Origin: Myxococcaceae bacterium
GTDB taxonomy: Bacteria > Myxococcota > Myxococcia > Myxococcales > Myxococcaceae
DNA length: 64,000 nt
NCBI GenBank assembly: GCA_016793095.1
Contig: JAEUJQ010000050.1
Location: forward strand, 339,638 to 403,637
Direction: 5' to 3'
Every line of letters starts with the position of its first letter. The first letter of the stretch is position 1. Made by a program: the position numbers and the translations under genes. This document shows positions 17,063 through 25,140 of the stretch, piece by piece. The notes under the pieces are model-generated. The model ran no database searches, was not told the origin of the DNA, and worked only from the letters and a program-made list of their open reading frames with translations.

Positions 17063-17077
17063 GTTTCAACCAGGAAC
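17063..17077. promoter_or_regulatory. GTTYC-N5-GGAAC activator site upstream of the nxr-like operon
   Basis: GTTTC-AACCA-GGAAC, with flanking CT and AA also shared with the site at 31576. A degenerate copy, GATTC-GCGGT-GGAAC, lies at 17041-17055. The centre is about 74 bp upstream of the start predicted from the sigma54 promoter at 17118, a usual distance for an enhancer-binding protein. Confidence 0.65.
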
Positions 17078-17117
17078 AAGGTTGGCGGCGCGCGCTGGCG
17101 CTCAGAGGGGCGTCTTC

Positions 17118-17133
17118 TGGATCGCTGGTTGCA
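17118..17133 (+). promoter_or_regulatory. sigma54 promoter of the nxr-like operon
   Basis: TGGATCG-CTGG-TTGCA: GG at 17119-17120, GC at 17131-17132, ten bases apart, -12 element a perfect TTGCA. Predicted transcription start near 17144, about five bases before the ATG of the first gene. Confidence 0.75.
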
Positions 17134-17148
17134 CGGCGAAGCGTCCCG

Positions 17149-17907
17149 ATGACCTCAGCGGGGGCGCTCGAAGACCTCGGGGAGCGATGGGCGCGAGCCC
17201 GCCGGGCGGCGCTGCGGTCGGTCGCCGGAGAACGCAAAGGGGAAGAGGACGACGCCCTCGCGGCGCGGGCCTTCGAGGTGGACGCGCTCGAGGCCGCGCG
17301 GGTGATGTTCGACAACAGCCTCCTGCTGGGCAAGGGCTTCCGCCGCCACCACGGCCCGGTCCCCTTCGCCGAGCTCGGCCGGGCGCTCGAGGCGCTGGGC
17401 GGCCCCTGTCTGCGCGGGCGGTGGCAGGCGCACCCTCGCGAGGCCGCGTTCGTGCTCGAGCGCGGGCCATGTCACGGCGGCTGCGAGGCGGTCTGCGACG
17501 CCTGGCGCGAAGCGCTCGACGGGCTGGTGCTGGGCGTCTCGGGTGAAGGCCGCGCCACCCGCCACCGCAGCGGCGGCCACGGCGACGGCGCCTGCGTCGA
17601 CGTCATCTACCTCGACCCCGAGAGCCTCCTGCGCTTCGGCTTCATCCCCGACGAGCTGCGCGAGGGCCTCGACGCGGTCGCGCGCTTCCTCAACGGCCTC
17701 AAGGGCACCCGCGTGCGCTTCCTCGGCGTGTCCGAAGGCGTGCTCGCCTACGAGCTCGAGGTCGATGGCTGCGGCGGCACCGAGGCCGTGACGGCGCTCC
17801 TCACCCGCGCCGTGGCCGCGCGCTGGCCTGCGCTGCGCGTGCGCGACGTCTCGCCCCGCTCTCCCTTCGAACGCCCTGAGTCCCCACCTGTGCTGGAGGT
17901 CCCATGA
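17149..17907 (+). CDS. Cys-rich protein of unknown function, first gene of the nxr-like operon
   Basis: About 252 residues, no signal peptide or membrane helix. The middle has VLERGPCHGGCEAVCDAWREAL and then SGGHGDGACVDVIYLD, a Cys/Gly arrangement loosely like the C-terminal part of V4R (4-vinyl reductase/hydrocarbon-binding) domains; this is a weak resemblance. The stop overlaps the start of the molybdoenzyme alpha gene (ATGA), so it is translationally coupled and may help assemble or regulate that enzyme. It could equally start further downstream, given how close the predicted transcript start is. Confidence 0.55.
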   Translation: MTSAGALEDLGERWARARRAALRSVAGERKGEEDDALAARAFEVDALEAARVMFDNSLLLGKGFRRHHGPVPFAELGRALEALGGPCLRGRWQAHPREAAFVLERGPCHGGCEAVCDAWREALDGLVLGVSGEGRATRHRSGGHGDGACVDVIYLDPESLLRFGFIPDELREGLDAVARFLNGLKGTRVRFLGVSEGVLAYELEVDGCGGTEAVTALLTRAVAARWPALRVRDVSPRSPFERPESPPVLEVP

Positions 17908-20900
17908 GTGAAGACAACCGCATGAAGCGCCGCGCCGTGCTGCAGGGCCTGCTCGGGCTCGGCGCCGTGAGCGCCGCGAACGTCGAAGCCGCGCCGCTGC
18001 GCTTCCTCAAGCCCGTCAGCGTGGACAACCCGCTCGCCGCGTACCCGAACCGCTCGTGGGAGCGCGTGTACCGCAACATCTTCAACGCCGACTCGTCGTT
18101 CGTCTTCCTCTGCGCGCCCAACGACACCCACAACTGCCTGCTGCGCGGCTACGTGAAGAACGGTGTCGTCACCCGCATCGGCCCCACCTTCGGCTACGGC
18201 AAGGCCGAGGACTCGCTCGGCAACCGCGCCTCGGCCCGGTGGGACCCGCGCATCTGCCAGAAGGGCCTCGCGCTCGTGCGCCGCATCTACGGCGACCGCC
18301 GCGTGAAGTCGCCGATGGTGCGCACCGGCTTCAAGCAGTGGGCCGACGCCGGCTTCCCCCGCGACCCGAAGACCGGCGCGGTGGACCCGAAGTTCATGCA
18401 GCGCGGCAAGGACACGTGGCAGCGCATCGGGTGGGACGAGGCGTACGCGCTGTCGGCGAAGGCGCTCGACAACATCGCGCGCACGTACTCGGGCGAGAAG
18501 GGCGCGGGCTTCATGAAGGCGCAGGGCTACGACCCGGCGATGGTCGAGGCCTGCGAGCACTCGGGCATGGAGACCATCAAGCTGCGCGGCGGCATGGCCT
18601 TCCTCGGCGCCACGCGCATCTTCGGCCTCTACCGCTTCGCCAACATGATGGCGCTCGCCGACGCGGCGATTCGCAACGTGAAGCCCGACGAGGCGCACGG
18701 CGCGCGCGGCTGGGACAGCTACTCGTGGCACACCGACCTGCCGCCAGGGCACCCGATGGTGACGGGCGCGCAGACGAACGACTTCGACCTCTTCTCCGTG
18801 GACCACTCGAAGCTCTGCCTCGTCTGGGGCATGAACTGGATTACGACGAAGATGCCCGACTCGCACTGGCTCACCGAGGCCAGGCTCAAGGGCACGAAGA
18901 CGGTCGCCATCACCGTCGAGTACTCGGCCACCGCCAGCAAGTGCGACGAGGTCATCGTCATCCGCCCCGGCACCGACCCGGCCTTCGCGCTCGGCCTCGC
19001 GCAGGTCATCATCTCGAAGAAGAAGTACGACGAGGCGTGGGTGGCGGCGAACACCGACCTGCCCTTCCTTGTGCGCATGGACACGCTCCAGCCGCTGCGC
19101 CCAGAGGAGGTGCTCAAGGGCTACGCCGCGCCAGCCCACCAGCACCTCGACCTGCTCGCGAAGGGCGTGAAGCCGCCGCCGGTGACGCAGCAGAAGAAGC
19201 AGGTGGCCCCCGAGGGCATGGCCGCCGACTTCAAGGGCCACGTCGTGTGGAACGCGGCGAAGAAGGCCATCGCGCCCGTCACCCGTGACGAGTTCGGCAA
19301 GACCTTCACGAAGGCGGGCGTGAAGCCCGACCTCCGCTACAAGGGCAGCCTCACCTTGACGAGCGGTGAGACGGTCGAGGTGCGCACGCAGTTCGACCTG
19401 CTGGCCGAGTACCTCGACGCCAACCTCACGCCCGAGCAGACCGAGCGCATCACCGGCGCGCCCGCGAAGGCCATCATCTCGCTCGCCGAGGACATCGCGA
19501 AGAACCCCGAGAAGACCCTCATCCCCGTGGGTATGGGGCCCAACCAGTTCTTCAACGCCGACCTGAAGGACCGCGCCATCTTCCTCGTCGCGGCGCTCAC
19601 GCGGAACCTGGGCTTCCCGGGCGGCAACGTCGGCAGCTACGCGGGCAACTACCGCGCCGCCATCTTCGGGGGCATGCCCTCGTACGTCGTCGAAGACCCG
19701 TTCAACCCGACGACCGACGCCAACGCGAAGCCGAAGCTGCGCAAGTACCTGCATTACGAATCGCTGCACTACTTCAACTACGGCGACCGCCCGCTGCGCG
19801 TCGGCAACACGCTCTTCACCGGCAAGGGGCACCTGCCCACGCCGACGAAGGCCATGTGGCTGAACAACTCGAACAGCGTCATCGGCAACGTGAAGTGGCA
19901 CTACGACGTCGTCAACAACACGCTGCCGCGCATCGAGTTCATCGCCTTCGCGGACTGGTGGTGGACGGGCTCGTGCGAGTACGCCGACCTCGTCTTCGCG
20001 TGCGACTCGTGGGCCGAGTTCAAGCACCCCGACATGACGGCGTCGTGCACCAACCCCTTCGTGCAGATGTACCCGAAGAGCACCATCAAGCGCGTCTTCG
20101 ACACGAAGAGCGACATGGAGATCATCGCCGGGGTCTCGAAGGCGCTGGGCGCGCTCTACAAGGACGAGCGCTTCGCGAAGATGTGGAAGTTCGTCGACGA
20201 CGACAACGTCGAGGCGTACCTGCAGCGCATCATCGACGAGACGCCGGGGCTCAAGGGCTACCGGGTCGAGGTGCTGCTGCAGAAGGCGATGCAGGGCATC
20301 CCCGCGCTGGTGAACAACCGCACCTACCCGCGCATCTCGTCGTACGAGCAGGCGAAGGGCGAGCAGCCGTGGCACACGAAGTCGGGGCGCCTCGAGTTCT
20401 ACCGGCCCGAGCAGGACTTCCTGGACGCCGGGGAGAACCTGGTCGTCTACCGCGAGCCGGTGGACTCGACGTTCTACGAGCCCAACGTCATCCTCGCGCG
20501 GCCGCACCCGGCCATCCGCCCCAGGGCGCCCGAGTCGTACGGCCTGGGGAGGGACGACCAGTCGGTCGAGACGCGCCAGGTGCGCAACGTCTTGAAGAGC
20601 ACCGACGAGCTGCTCGCCTCGAAGCACCCGCTGACGAGCAAGGACTACCGCTACATCTACCACACGCCCAAGTACCGCCACGGCGCGCACACCACGCCGG
20701 TGGACACGGACTTCACCGGCGTGCTCTTCGGCCCCTTCGGTGACGTCTACCGGCGCGACAAGCGCATGGCGTCGGTGACCGAGGCCTACGTTGACATCAA
20801 CCCGCTCGACGCGAAGGAGCTTGGCCTCGAGGACGGCGACTACGTCTACGTCGACGCCGACCCGAGCGACCGGCCGTACCGTAACTGGAAGGCGGGCACC

Positions 20901-21368
20901 GAGGCGTACCAGGTCGCCCGGCTGCTGTTGCGCGTGCGCTACTACCCCGGCACGCCCCGCCGCGTCACCCGCACCTGGCACAACATGTACGGCGCGTCGT
21001 TCGGCTCCGTCAAAGGCTCACAGACGCGGCCAGACGGGCTCGCGAAGAACCCCATCACCAACTACCAGGCCATGTACCGGACTGGCAGCCACCAATCGGC
21101 CACCCGCGCGTGGCTGCGGCCGACGCTGATGACCGAGACGCTCGTCCACAAGGACATGTTCGGCCAGGTGCTGATGAAGGGCTTCGCGCCCGACATCCAC
21201 TGCCCGGTCGGCGCGCCCCGCGAGGCGTTCGTGAAGTTCACGAAGGTGGAGGAGGGCGGGCTCAACGGCAAGGGCCTGTGGCGGCCGGCCGCGCTGGGTC
21301 TGCGGCCCACGTACGAGCGCGAGGGTATGAAGACGTACCTCGCGGGACAGTTCGTCAAGACCAGCTGA
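17904..21368 (+). CDS. NxrA/NarG-type molybdopterin oxidoreductase alpha subunit, Tat-exported
   Basis: 1154 residues. The N-terminus MKRRAVLQGLLGLG is a twin-arginine signal, so the enzyme faces the periplasm. FLCAPNDTHNCLLRGYVKNG and RICQKGLALVRRIYGDRRV fit the FS0 cluster region of type II DMSO-reductase enzymes; candidate ligands are C70, D74, C78 and C118. WHTDLPPGHP carries the Asp expected to bind molybdenum, and NWITTKMPDSHWLTEARLKG is typical of the Nar/Nxr branch. From memory the overall pattern is closest to the nitrite oxidoreductase (NxrA) and related periplasmic nitrate reductase group. With N2O reductase nearby, nitrate reduction is the simpler reading, but the direction of the reaction cannot be read from sequence. 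Confidence 0.85.
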   Translation: MSEDNRMKRRAVLQGLLGLGAVSAANVEAAPLRFLKPVSVDNPLAAYPNRSWERVYRNIFNADSSFVFLCAPNDTHNCLLRGYVKNGVVTRIGPTFGYGKAEDSLGNRASARWDPRICQKGLALVRRIYGDRRVKSPMVRTGFKQWADAGFPRDPKTGAVDPKFMQRGKDTWQRIGWDEAYALSAKALDNIARTYSGEKGAGFMKAQGYDPAMVEACEHSGMETIKLRGGMAFLGATRIFGLYRFANMMALADAAIRNVKPDEAHGARGWDSYSWHTDLPPGHPMVTGAQTNDFDLFSVDHSKLCLVWGMNWITTKMPDSHWLTEARLKGTKTVAITVEYSATASKCDEVIVIRPGTDPAFALGLAQVIISKKKYDEAWVAANTDLPFLVRMDTLQPLRPEEVLKGYAAPAHQHLDLLAKGVKPPPVTQQKKQVAPEGMAADFKGHVVWNAAKKAIAPVTRDEFGKTFTKAGVKPDLRYKGSLTLTSGETVEVRTQFDLLAEYLDANLTPEQTERITGAPAKAIISLAEDIAKNPEKTLIPVGMGPNQFFNADLKDRAIFLVAALTRNLGFPGGNVGSYAGNYRAAIFGGMPSYVVEDPFNPTTDANAKPKLRKYLHYESLHYFNYGDRPLRVGNTLFTGKGHLPTPTKAMWLNNSNSVIGNVKWHYDVVNNTLPRIEFIAFADWWWTGSCEYADLVFACDSWAEFKHPDMTASCTNPFVQMYPKSTIKRVFDTKSDMEIIAGVSKALGALYKDERFAKMWKFVDDDNVEAYLQRIIDETPGLKGYRVEVLLQKAMQGIPALVNNRTYPRISSYEQAKGEQPWHTKSGRLEFYRPEQDFLDAGENLVVYREPVDSTFYEPNVILARPHPAIRPRAPESYGLGRDDQSVETRQVRNVLKSTDELLASKHPLTSKDYRYIYHTPKYRHGAHTTPVDTDFTGVLFGPFGDVYRRDKRMASVTEAYVDINPLDAKELGLEDGDYVYVDADPSDRPYRNWKAGTEAYQVARLLLRVRYYPGTPRRVTRTWHNMYGASFGSVKGSQTRPDGLAKNPITNYQAMYRTGSHQSATRAWLRPTLMTETLVHKDMFGQVLMKGFAPDIHCPVGAPREAFVKFTKVEEGGLNGKGLWRPAALGLRPTYEREGMKTYLAGQFVKTS

Positions 21369-21438
21369 GCTGAACAACCACCCCAGCGGAGCGGCCCGGA
21401 GCCGGAGGCGAAGTGGGGGCTGCAGCGGAGCGAATGAC

Positions 21439-22572
21439 ATGAGCACGGTGAAGAACTGGCAGCTGAAGCGCGACATGGCGTACGCCTACGACGAGGCCCG
21501 GCCGAAGCGGCAGTGGGCCATCGTCTTCGACCTGAACAAGTGCATCGCGTGTCAGACCTGTACGCTCGCATGCAAGACGACCTGGACCAGCGGCAAGGGC
21601 CAGGAGTACATGTTCTGGAATAACGTCGAGACGAAGCCCTTCGGCAGCTACCCGCTGGGCTGGGACGTCAACGTGCTCGAGAAGCTCGGGCAGCAGGACT
21701 GGGCGAAGAACGGCGCCTACCAGGGCAAGACCATCTTCGAGGCGGCGCCGGCGGAAGAGCGCGCGGTGCACTTCAACCCCGCCGACGAAGACTGGATGTA
21801 CCCGAACCACGGGGAAGACGACTGCGTGGGCGCCCAGAACGGCGGCGGGCACGTCGGCTCGCTGCCGCACGACAAGTGGTTCTTCTACCTGCCGCGCACC
21901 TGCGCGCACTGCACCTACCCTGCGTGCCTGGCGGCCTGCCCGCGCAAGGCCATCTACAAGCGTGAGGAGGACGGCATCGTCCTCATCGACCAGTCCCGCT
22001 GCAAGGGCTACGGCGAGTGCGTGCGGGCCTGCCCGTACAAGAAGTCGATGTACAACCCATACACCCGCGTGTCCGAGAAGTGCGTCGGCTGCTACCCGGC
22101 CGTCGAGCAGGGCATTCAGCCGCAGTGTGTCGTCAACTGCATCGGCAAGATTCGCGTGATGGGCTTCATCAGCCCGCCCTGGAAGGCGCGCAAAGACAAC
22201 CCCATCGACTACCTCGTGCACACGAAGGGCGTCGCGCTGCCGTACTACCCGCAGCTCGGCCTCGAGCCGAACATCTATTACATCCCTCCCATCCACGCCG
22301 ACCGCGCGTACCTGCGGCAGATGTTCGGGCCGCTCGTCGACGGCGCCATCGAGCGCTACCGCACCCTCGCGAAGGACCCGACCACCGCGGGGCTGCTCAC
22401 GCTCATCGGCTCCACCGACCGCATCATGCACAGGTTCACCGTCGACAAGGGCATGGCCACCGGCTTCGACGACCGCGACGCCGAGTTGGTGAAGGTGCCC
22501 GTCATCGAGCCCGTCATCGAGCGGCCCGCGTACGACGAGAAGCTCGAGACCATTCGCAACAACACGCCGTGA
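21439..22572 (+). CDS. NxrB/NarH-type iron-sulfur beta subunit
   Basis: 377 residues with four cysteine clusters: CIACQTCTLACK, CAHCTYPACLAACP, CKGYGECVRACP and CVGCYPAVEQGIQPQCVVNC, the four-cluster pattern of NarH/NxrB/DdhB proteins. No signal peptide, so it is presumably carried out with the Tat-exported alpha subunit. It passes electrons between the alpha and heme gamma subunits. About 70 bp after the alpha gene. Confidence 0.88.
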   Translation: MSTVKNWQLKRDMAYAYDEARPKRQWAIVFDLNKCIACQTCTLACKTTWTSGKGQEYMFWNNVETKPFGSYPLGWDVNVLEKLGQQDWAKNGAYQGKTIFEAAPAEERAVHFNPADEDWMYPNHGEDDCVGAQNGGGHVGSLPHDKWFFYLPRTCAHCTYPACLAACPRKAIYKREEDGIVLIDQSRCKGYGECVRACPYKKSMYNPYTRVSEKCVGCYPAVEQGIQPQCVVNCIGKIRVMGFISPPWKARKDNPIDYLVHTKGVALPYYPQLGLEPNIYYIPPIHADRAYLRQMFGPLVDGAIERYRTLAKDPTTAGLLTLIGSTDRIMHRFTVDKGMATGFDDRDAELVKVPVIEPVIERPAYDEKLETIRNNTP

Positions 22573-22586
22573 CCTCCGGAGCCCCC

Positions 22587-23432
22587 ATGCGCCTGGCCCT
22601 CCTCCCGCTGTGCTTCGTCGCCACCGCCGCCCTCGCGCAGGACCTCGAGGTGCGCGCGGTGAAGGCCGACCTCTCGAAAGACGACCCCGCCGCCGCCTAC
22701 TGGGCCGGCGCTCCCGAGGTGAACGTGTCGCTCATCGGGCAGCCCATGGTGGTGCCACGCCCCTCGACCACCACCACCGCCAACCTCACCGTGCAGGCCG
22801 TGCACGACGGCAAGCGCGTCGCCTTCCGCCTGCGCTGGAGCGACAAGGACAAGAGCGAGGCCGGCCCGCTCGGGAAGTTCTCCGACGCCGCCGCCATTCA
22901 GTTCCCCGCTGGCAACCCCGAGTTCCCTCCGCCGGTGATGATGGGCGCGAAGGGCCTGCCGGTGCACCTCTTCCACTGGCGCGCGCAGTACCAGCGCGAC
23001 CGCGAGAAGGGGAAGCCGACGATGAAGGACCTGTACCCGAACGGCTCCGTGGACATCTACCCGATGGAGTTCCCCACGGAGGAGGCGAACAAGGGCCTCT
23101 CGGAGAAGGACCAGGAGAAGTTCTCGCCCGCCCGCGCCGAGGGCAACCCGCAGGCGTACTCGAAGACGGGGGTGGATGAGATCATCGCCGAGGGCTTCAG
23201 CACCTCGCAGGTGCAGGAGGGCCACACGAGCTCGGGCACCGGGGTGTGGAAGGACGGCGCGTGGACGCTCGTCATCTCACGGCCGCTCGCCATCGAGGGC
23301 GGCTCCATGCTCAAGCCCGGCGGCAAGAGCTTCGCCGCCTTCGCCATCTGGCAGGGCGACGAGGGTGAGGTGGGCAGCCGCAAGTGCCTCACCATGGCGT
23401 GGAGCAACCTGCTGGTGAAGGAGGGCCCGTGA
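22587..23432 (+). CDS. NxrC/EbdC-like heme b-binding gamma subunit
   Basis: 281 residues with Sec signal (cleaved near ALA-QDL) and a beta-rich domain like the ethylbenzene dehydrogenase gamma subunit: RLRWSDKDKSE, MMGAKGLPVHLFHWRAQYQ, and the closing FAIWQGDEGEVGSRKCLTMAW. These soluble periplasmic subunits bind heme b and connect the enzyme to cytochromes. It starts 14 bp after the beta gene. Confidence 0.82.
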   Translation: MRLALLPLCFVATAALAQDLEVRAVKADLSKDDPAAAYWAGAPEVNVSLIGQPMVVPRPSTTTTANLTVQAVHDGKRVAFRLRWSDKDKSEAGPLGKFSDAAAIQFPAGNPEFPPPVMMGAKGLPVHLFHWRAQYQRDREKGKPTMKDLYPNGSVDIYPMEFPTEEANKGLSEKDQEKFSPARAEGNPQAYSKTGVDEIIAEGFSTSQVQEGHTSSGTGVWKDGAWTLVISRPLAIEGGSMLKPGGKSFAAFAIWQGDEGEVGSRKCLTMAWSNLLVKEGP

Positions 23433-24124
23433 GCGTCGAGGCCCTCGAGGACCGGGCGCTGGACTTCGCGCTCGCCGCGGCGGTGTCGGGCTACCCGGCC
23501 GCGACGTTCCACCAGCGGCTCGCCACGGTGCTCGAGGTGAAGCCCGCCGACTGGGCCGCTCCGCTGCTGCACGCCTCGGCCAGCACCGCGGGGCTCGCGC
23601 AGTTGCAGGCGTCGTTCCTCGCGGCCTTCGAGGTCGGCGCTGGTCGGGTGCCGCTCCACGAGACCGAGTACGGGCGCTCGGCGGGCATGTCGAAGGGCAA
23701 CGACCTTGCCGACCTCGCCGGCTTCTACAAGGCGTACGCGCTCGAGCTGAACGCCGACGAGGGCGACCACGAGCTGTACGACCACCTGAGCGTCGAGCTC
23801 GAGTTCTACACCTCGCTGCTCGCGCGGCAGGCGCTCCTCACGCAGCAGGGCGACGCCGAGGGCCTCGAGGTAGTGGAGGCGACCCGCAAGAGCTTCCTCC
23901 GCGACCACCTCGGCCGGCTGGCGCTCGCGCTCCAGGCCCACGCGCGGCTCGACCCGGAGTCTGCCTGGGCGCCCGCCTTGAGAGCCACCCTCGACCTCGT
24001 CGCTGCCGAGTGCGCGTCGCTCGGGGTTGCGCCGGCGCCGCTCGACCTCTCCCTCGCGCCCGAGGCCCCTGAGGTGTCCTGCGCGGTGAACCTCAACCCA
24101 CCGGGAGGGCGGGCCGAGCGCTGA
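23429..24124 (+). CDS. TorD/NarJ-family maturation chaperone
   Basis: 231 residues, all helical, beginning at a GTG that overlaps the gamma stop (GTGA). HETEYGRSAGMSKGNDLADLAGFYKAYAL is the TorD-family signature region (HETEY...DIAGFYRAFG). These chaperones hold the alpha subunit for cofactor insertion and check its Tat signal. The delta position in type II DMSO-reductase operons supports the call. Confidence 0.85.
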   Translation: MSVEALEDRALDFALAAAVSGYPAATFHQRLATVLEVKPADWAAPLLHASASTAGLAQLQASFLAAFEVGAGRVPLHETEYGRSAGMSKGNDLADLAGFYKAYALELNADEGDHELYDHLSVELEFYTSLLARQALLTQQGDAEGLEVVEATRKSFLRDHLGRLALALQAHARLDPESAWAPALRATLDLVAAECASLGVAPAPLDLSLAPEAPEVSCAVNLNPPGGRAER

Positions 24125-24151
24125 CTCGCGAGCGAGCCGCTCCGTCACCCG

Positions 24152-24167
24152 TGGCACGCGGCGTGCT
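24152..24167 (+). promoter_or_regulatory. sigma54 promoter of the RIC operon
   Basis: TGGCACG-CGGC-GTGCT is a near-perfect sigma54 promoter: -24 half identical to consensus, GG at 24153-24154, GC at 24165-24166, ten bases apart. The predicted transcript starts near 24178, four bases before the ATG at 24182. No GTTYC-N5-GRAAC site was found just upstream; the one at 17063 may act or the site may be degenerate. Confidence 0.8.
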
Positions 24168-24181
24168 TCATTCCGCGGCGC

Positions 24182-24841
24182 ATGGTGTCTCCGACAGTGC
24201 CCCTCGCGACGCTGGTGCTCGACCACCCATCGGTCGCGCAGGTCTTGCAGCGGTACCGTCTCGACTTCTGCTGTGACGGCCATCAGACGCTCGAGGAGGC
24301 CGCCCGCCGGCGCGCGCTCGACCTCGAGCTGGTGACGAGCGCGCTGGAGGAGGCCAGCGCCCAACCGGACCTCGAAGCGCTCGACCTGCGGACGCTGACG
24401 ACGCGCGAGCTCGTCCACCGCGCCACCTCGCTCCATCACCTTCCGCTGCGCCGCACCGTGCCGCTCGTCCAGGCCCTCGCCGACCAGGTGAAGGCGCAGC
24501 ACCCTCGGCTCGCGGAGGCCGTCGAGGCGCTCGGGGCGGCGTTGCTGCCGCACCTCGAGGACGAGTCGCAGGTGATGTTCCCGGCGCTGCTCTCCTCGTC
24601 CGACCGCGCGCGAACGCTCCAGCTCATCGAGCTCGCTGACCGGGACCACCGCGTCATCGTCGAGCAGGTGTTGGCCCTGCGCGACCTCGCGGCGGACTAC
24701 GTGACGCCCGCCGGCGCCTGCGCCAGCACCAGGAGCCTCTTCAACGAGCTGCGCTGGCTCGAGACCGACGTGCTCGCCCTCATTCACCTCGAGACCCACG
24801 TGCTGCAGGCGCGCTTCCGGCACCAGGAGCAGCCGCCATGA
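24182..24841 (+). CDS. RIC/ScdA/YtfE-type di-iron Fe-S cluster repair protein
   Basis: 219 residues with the ScdA_N motif LDFCCDGHQTLEEA (FCCDGH at 29-34) followed by a hemerythrin-type four-helix domain (HLPLRRTVP, HLEDESQVMFPAL, DRDHRVIVEQV, IHLETHVLQARF). RIC proteins restore iron-sulfur clusters damaged by nitric oxide or oxidative stress and are typical members of NO-responsive regulons (YtfE, DnrN, NorA). It has its own sigma54 promoter although it follows the chaperone gene by 57 bp. Stop overlaps the next start (ATGA). Confidence 0.88.
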   Translation: MVSPTVPLATLVLDHPSVAQVLQRYRLDFCCDGHQTLEEAARRRALDLELVTSALEEASAQPDLEALDLRTLTTRELVHRATSLHHLPLRRTVPLVQALADQVKAQHPRLAEAVEALGAALLPHLEDESQVMFPALLSSSDRARTLQLIELADRDHRVIVEQVLALRDLAADYVTPAGACASTRSLFNELRWLETDVLALIHLETHVLQARFRHQEQPP

Positions 24842-25140
24842 GCGACGACCTTCGCGCCCAGGCGCTCGCCGCCCTCAGGAACGTCATCGACCCCGAGGTG
24901 GGGCTCAACGTCGTCGACCTCGGGCTCGTCTACGACGTGGCGGTCTCGGGCGCCGACGTGACGGTGAAGCTGACGATGACGACGGCGGCATGCCCGCTCG
25001 GGGAGCACCTGCGACACCAGTCAGAGGAGGCGCTGCGGGGGTTGCCTGACATCGGGCGGGCGACCGTGGACCTCGTGTGGGACCCGCCGTGGACCGCCGA
25101 GCGCATCTCCCCCGAAGGACGCCTGGCGCTGGGATGGTGA
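24838..25140 (+). CDS. MIP18/DUF59 (SufT/PaaD-like) iron-sulfur assembly protein
   Basis: 100 residues matching the family: NVIDPEVGLNVVDLGLVYDV, then VKLTMTTAACPLGEHL with the conserved cysteine, and VWDPPWTAERISPEGR. SufT-type proteins help mature Fe-S proteins. Coupled to RIC by overlap, which suggests joint repair of Fe-S clusters under nitrosative stress. Confidence 0.85.
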   Translation: MSDDLRAQALAALRNVIDPEVGLNVVDLGLVYDVAVSGADVTVKLTMTTAACPLGEHLRHQSEEALRGLPDIGRATVDLVWDPPWTAERISPEGRLALGW

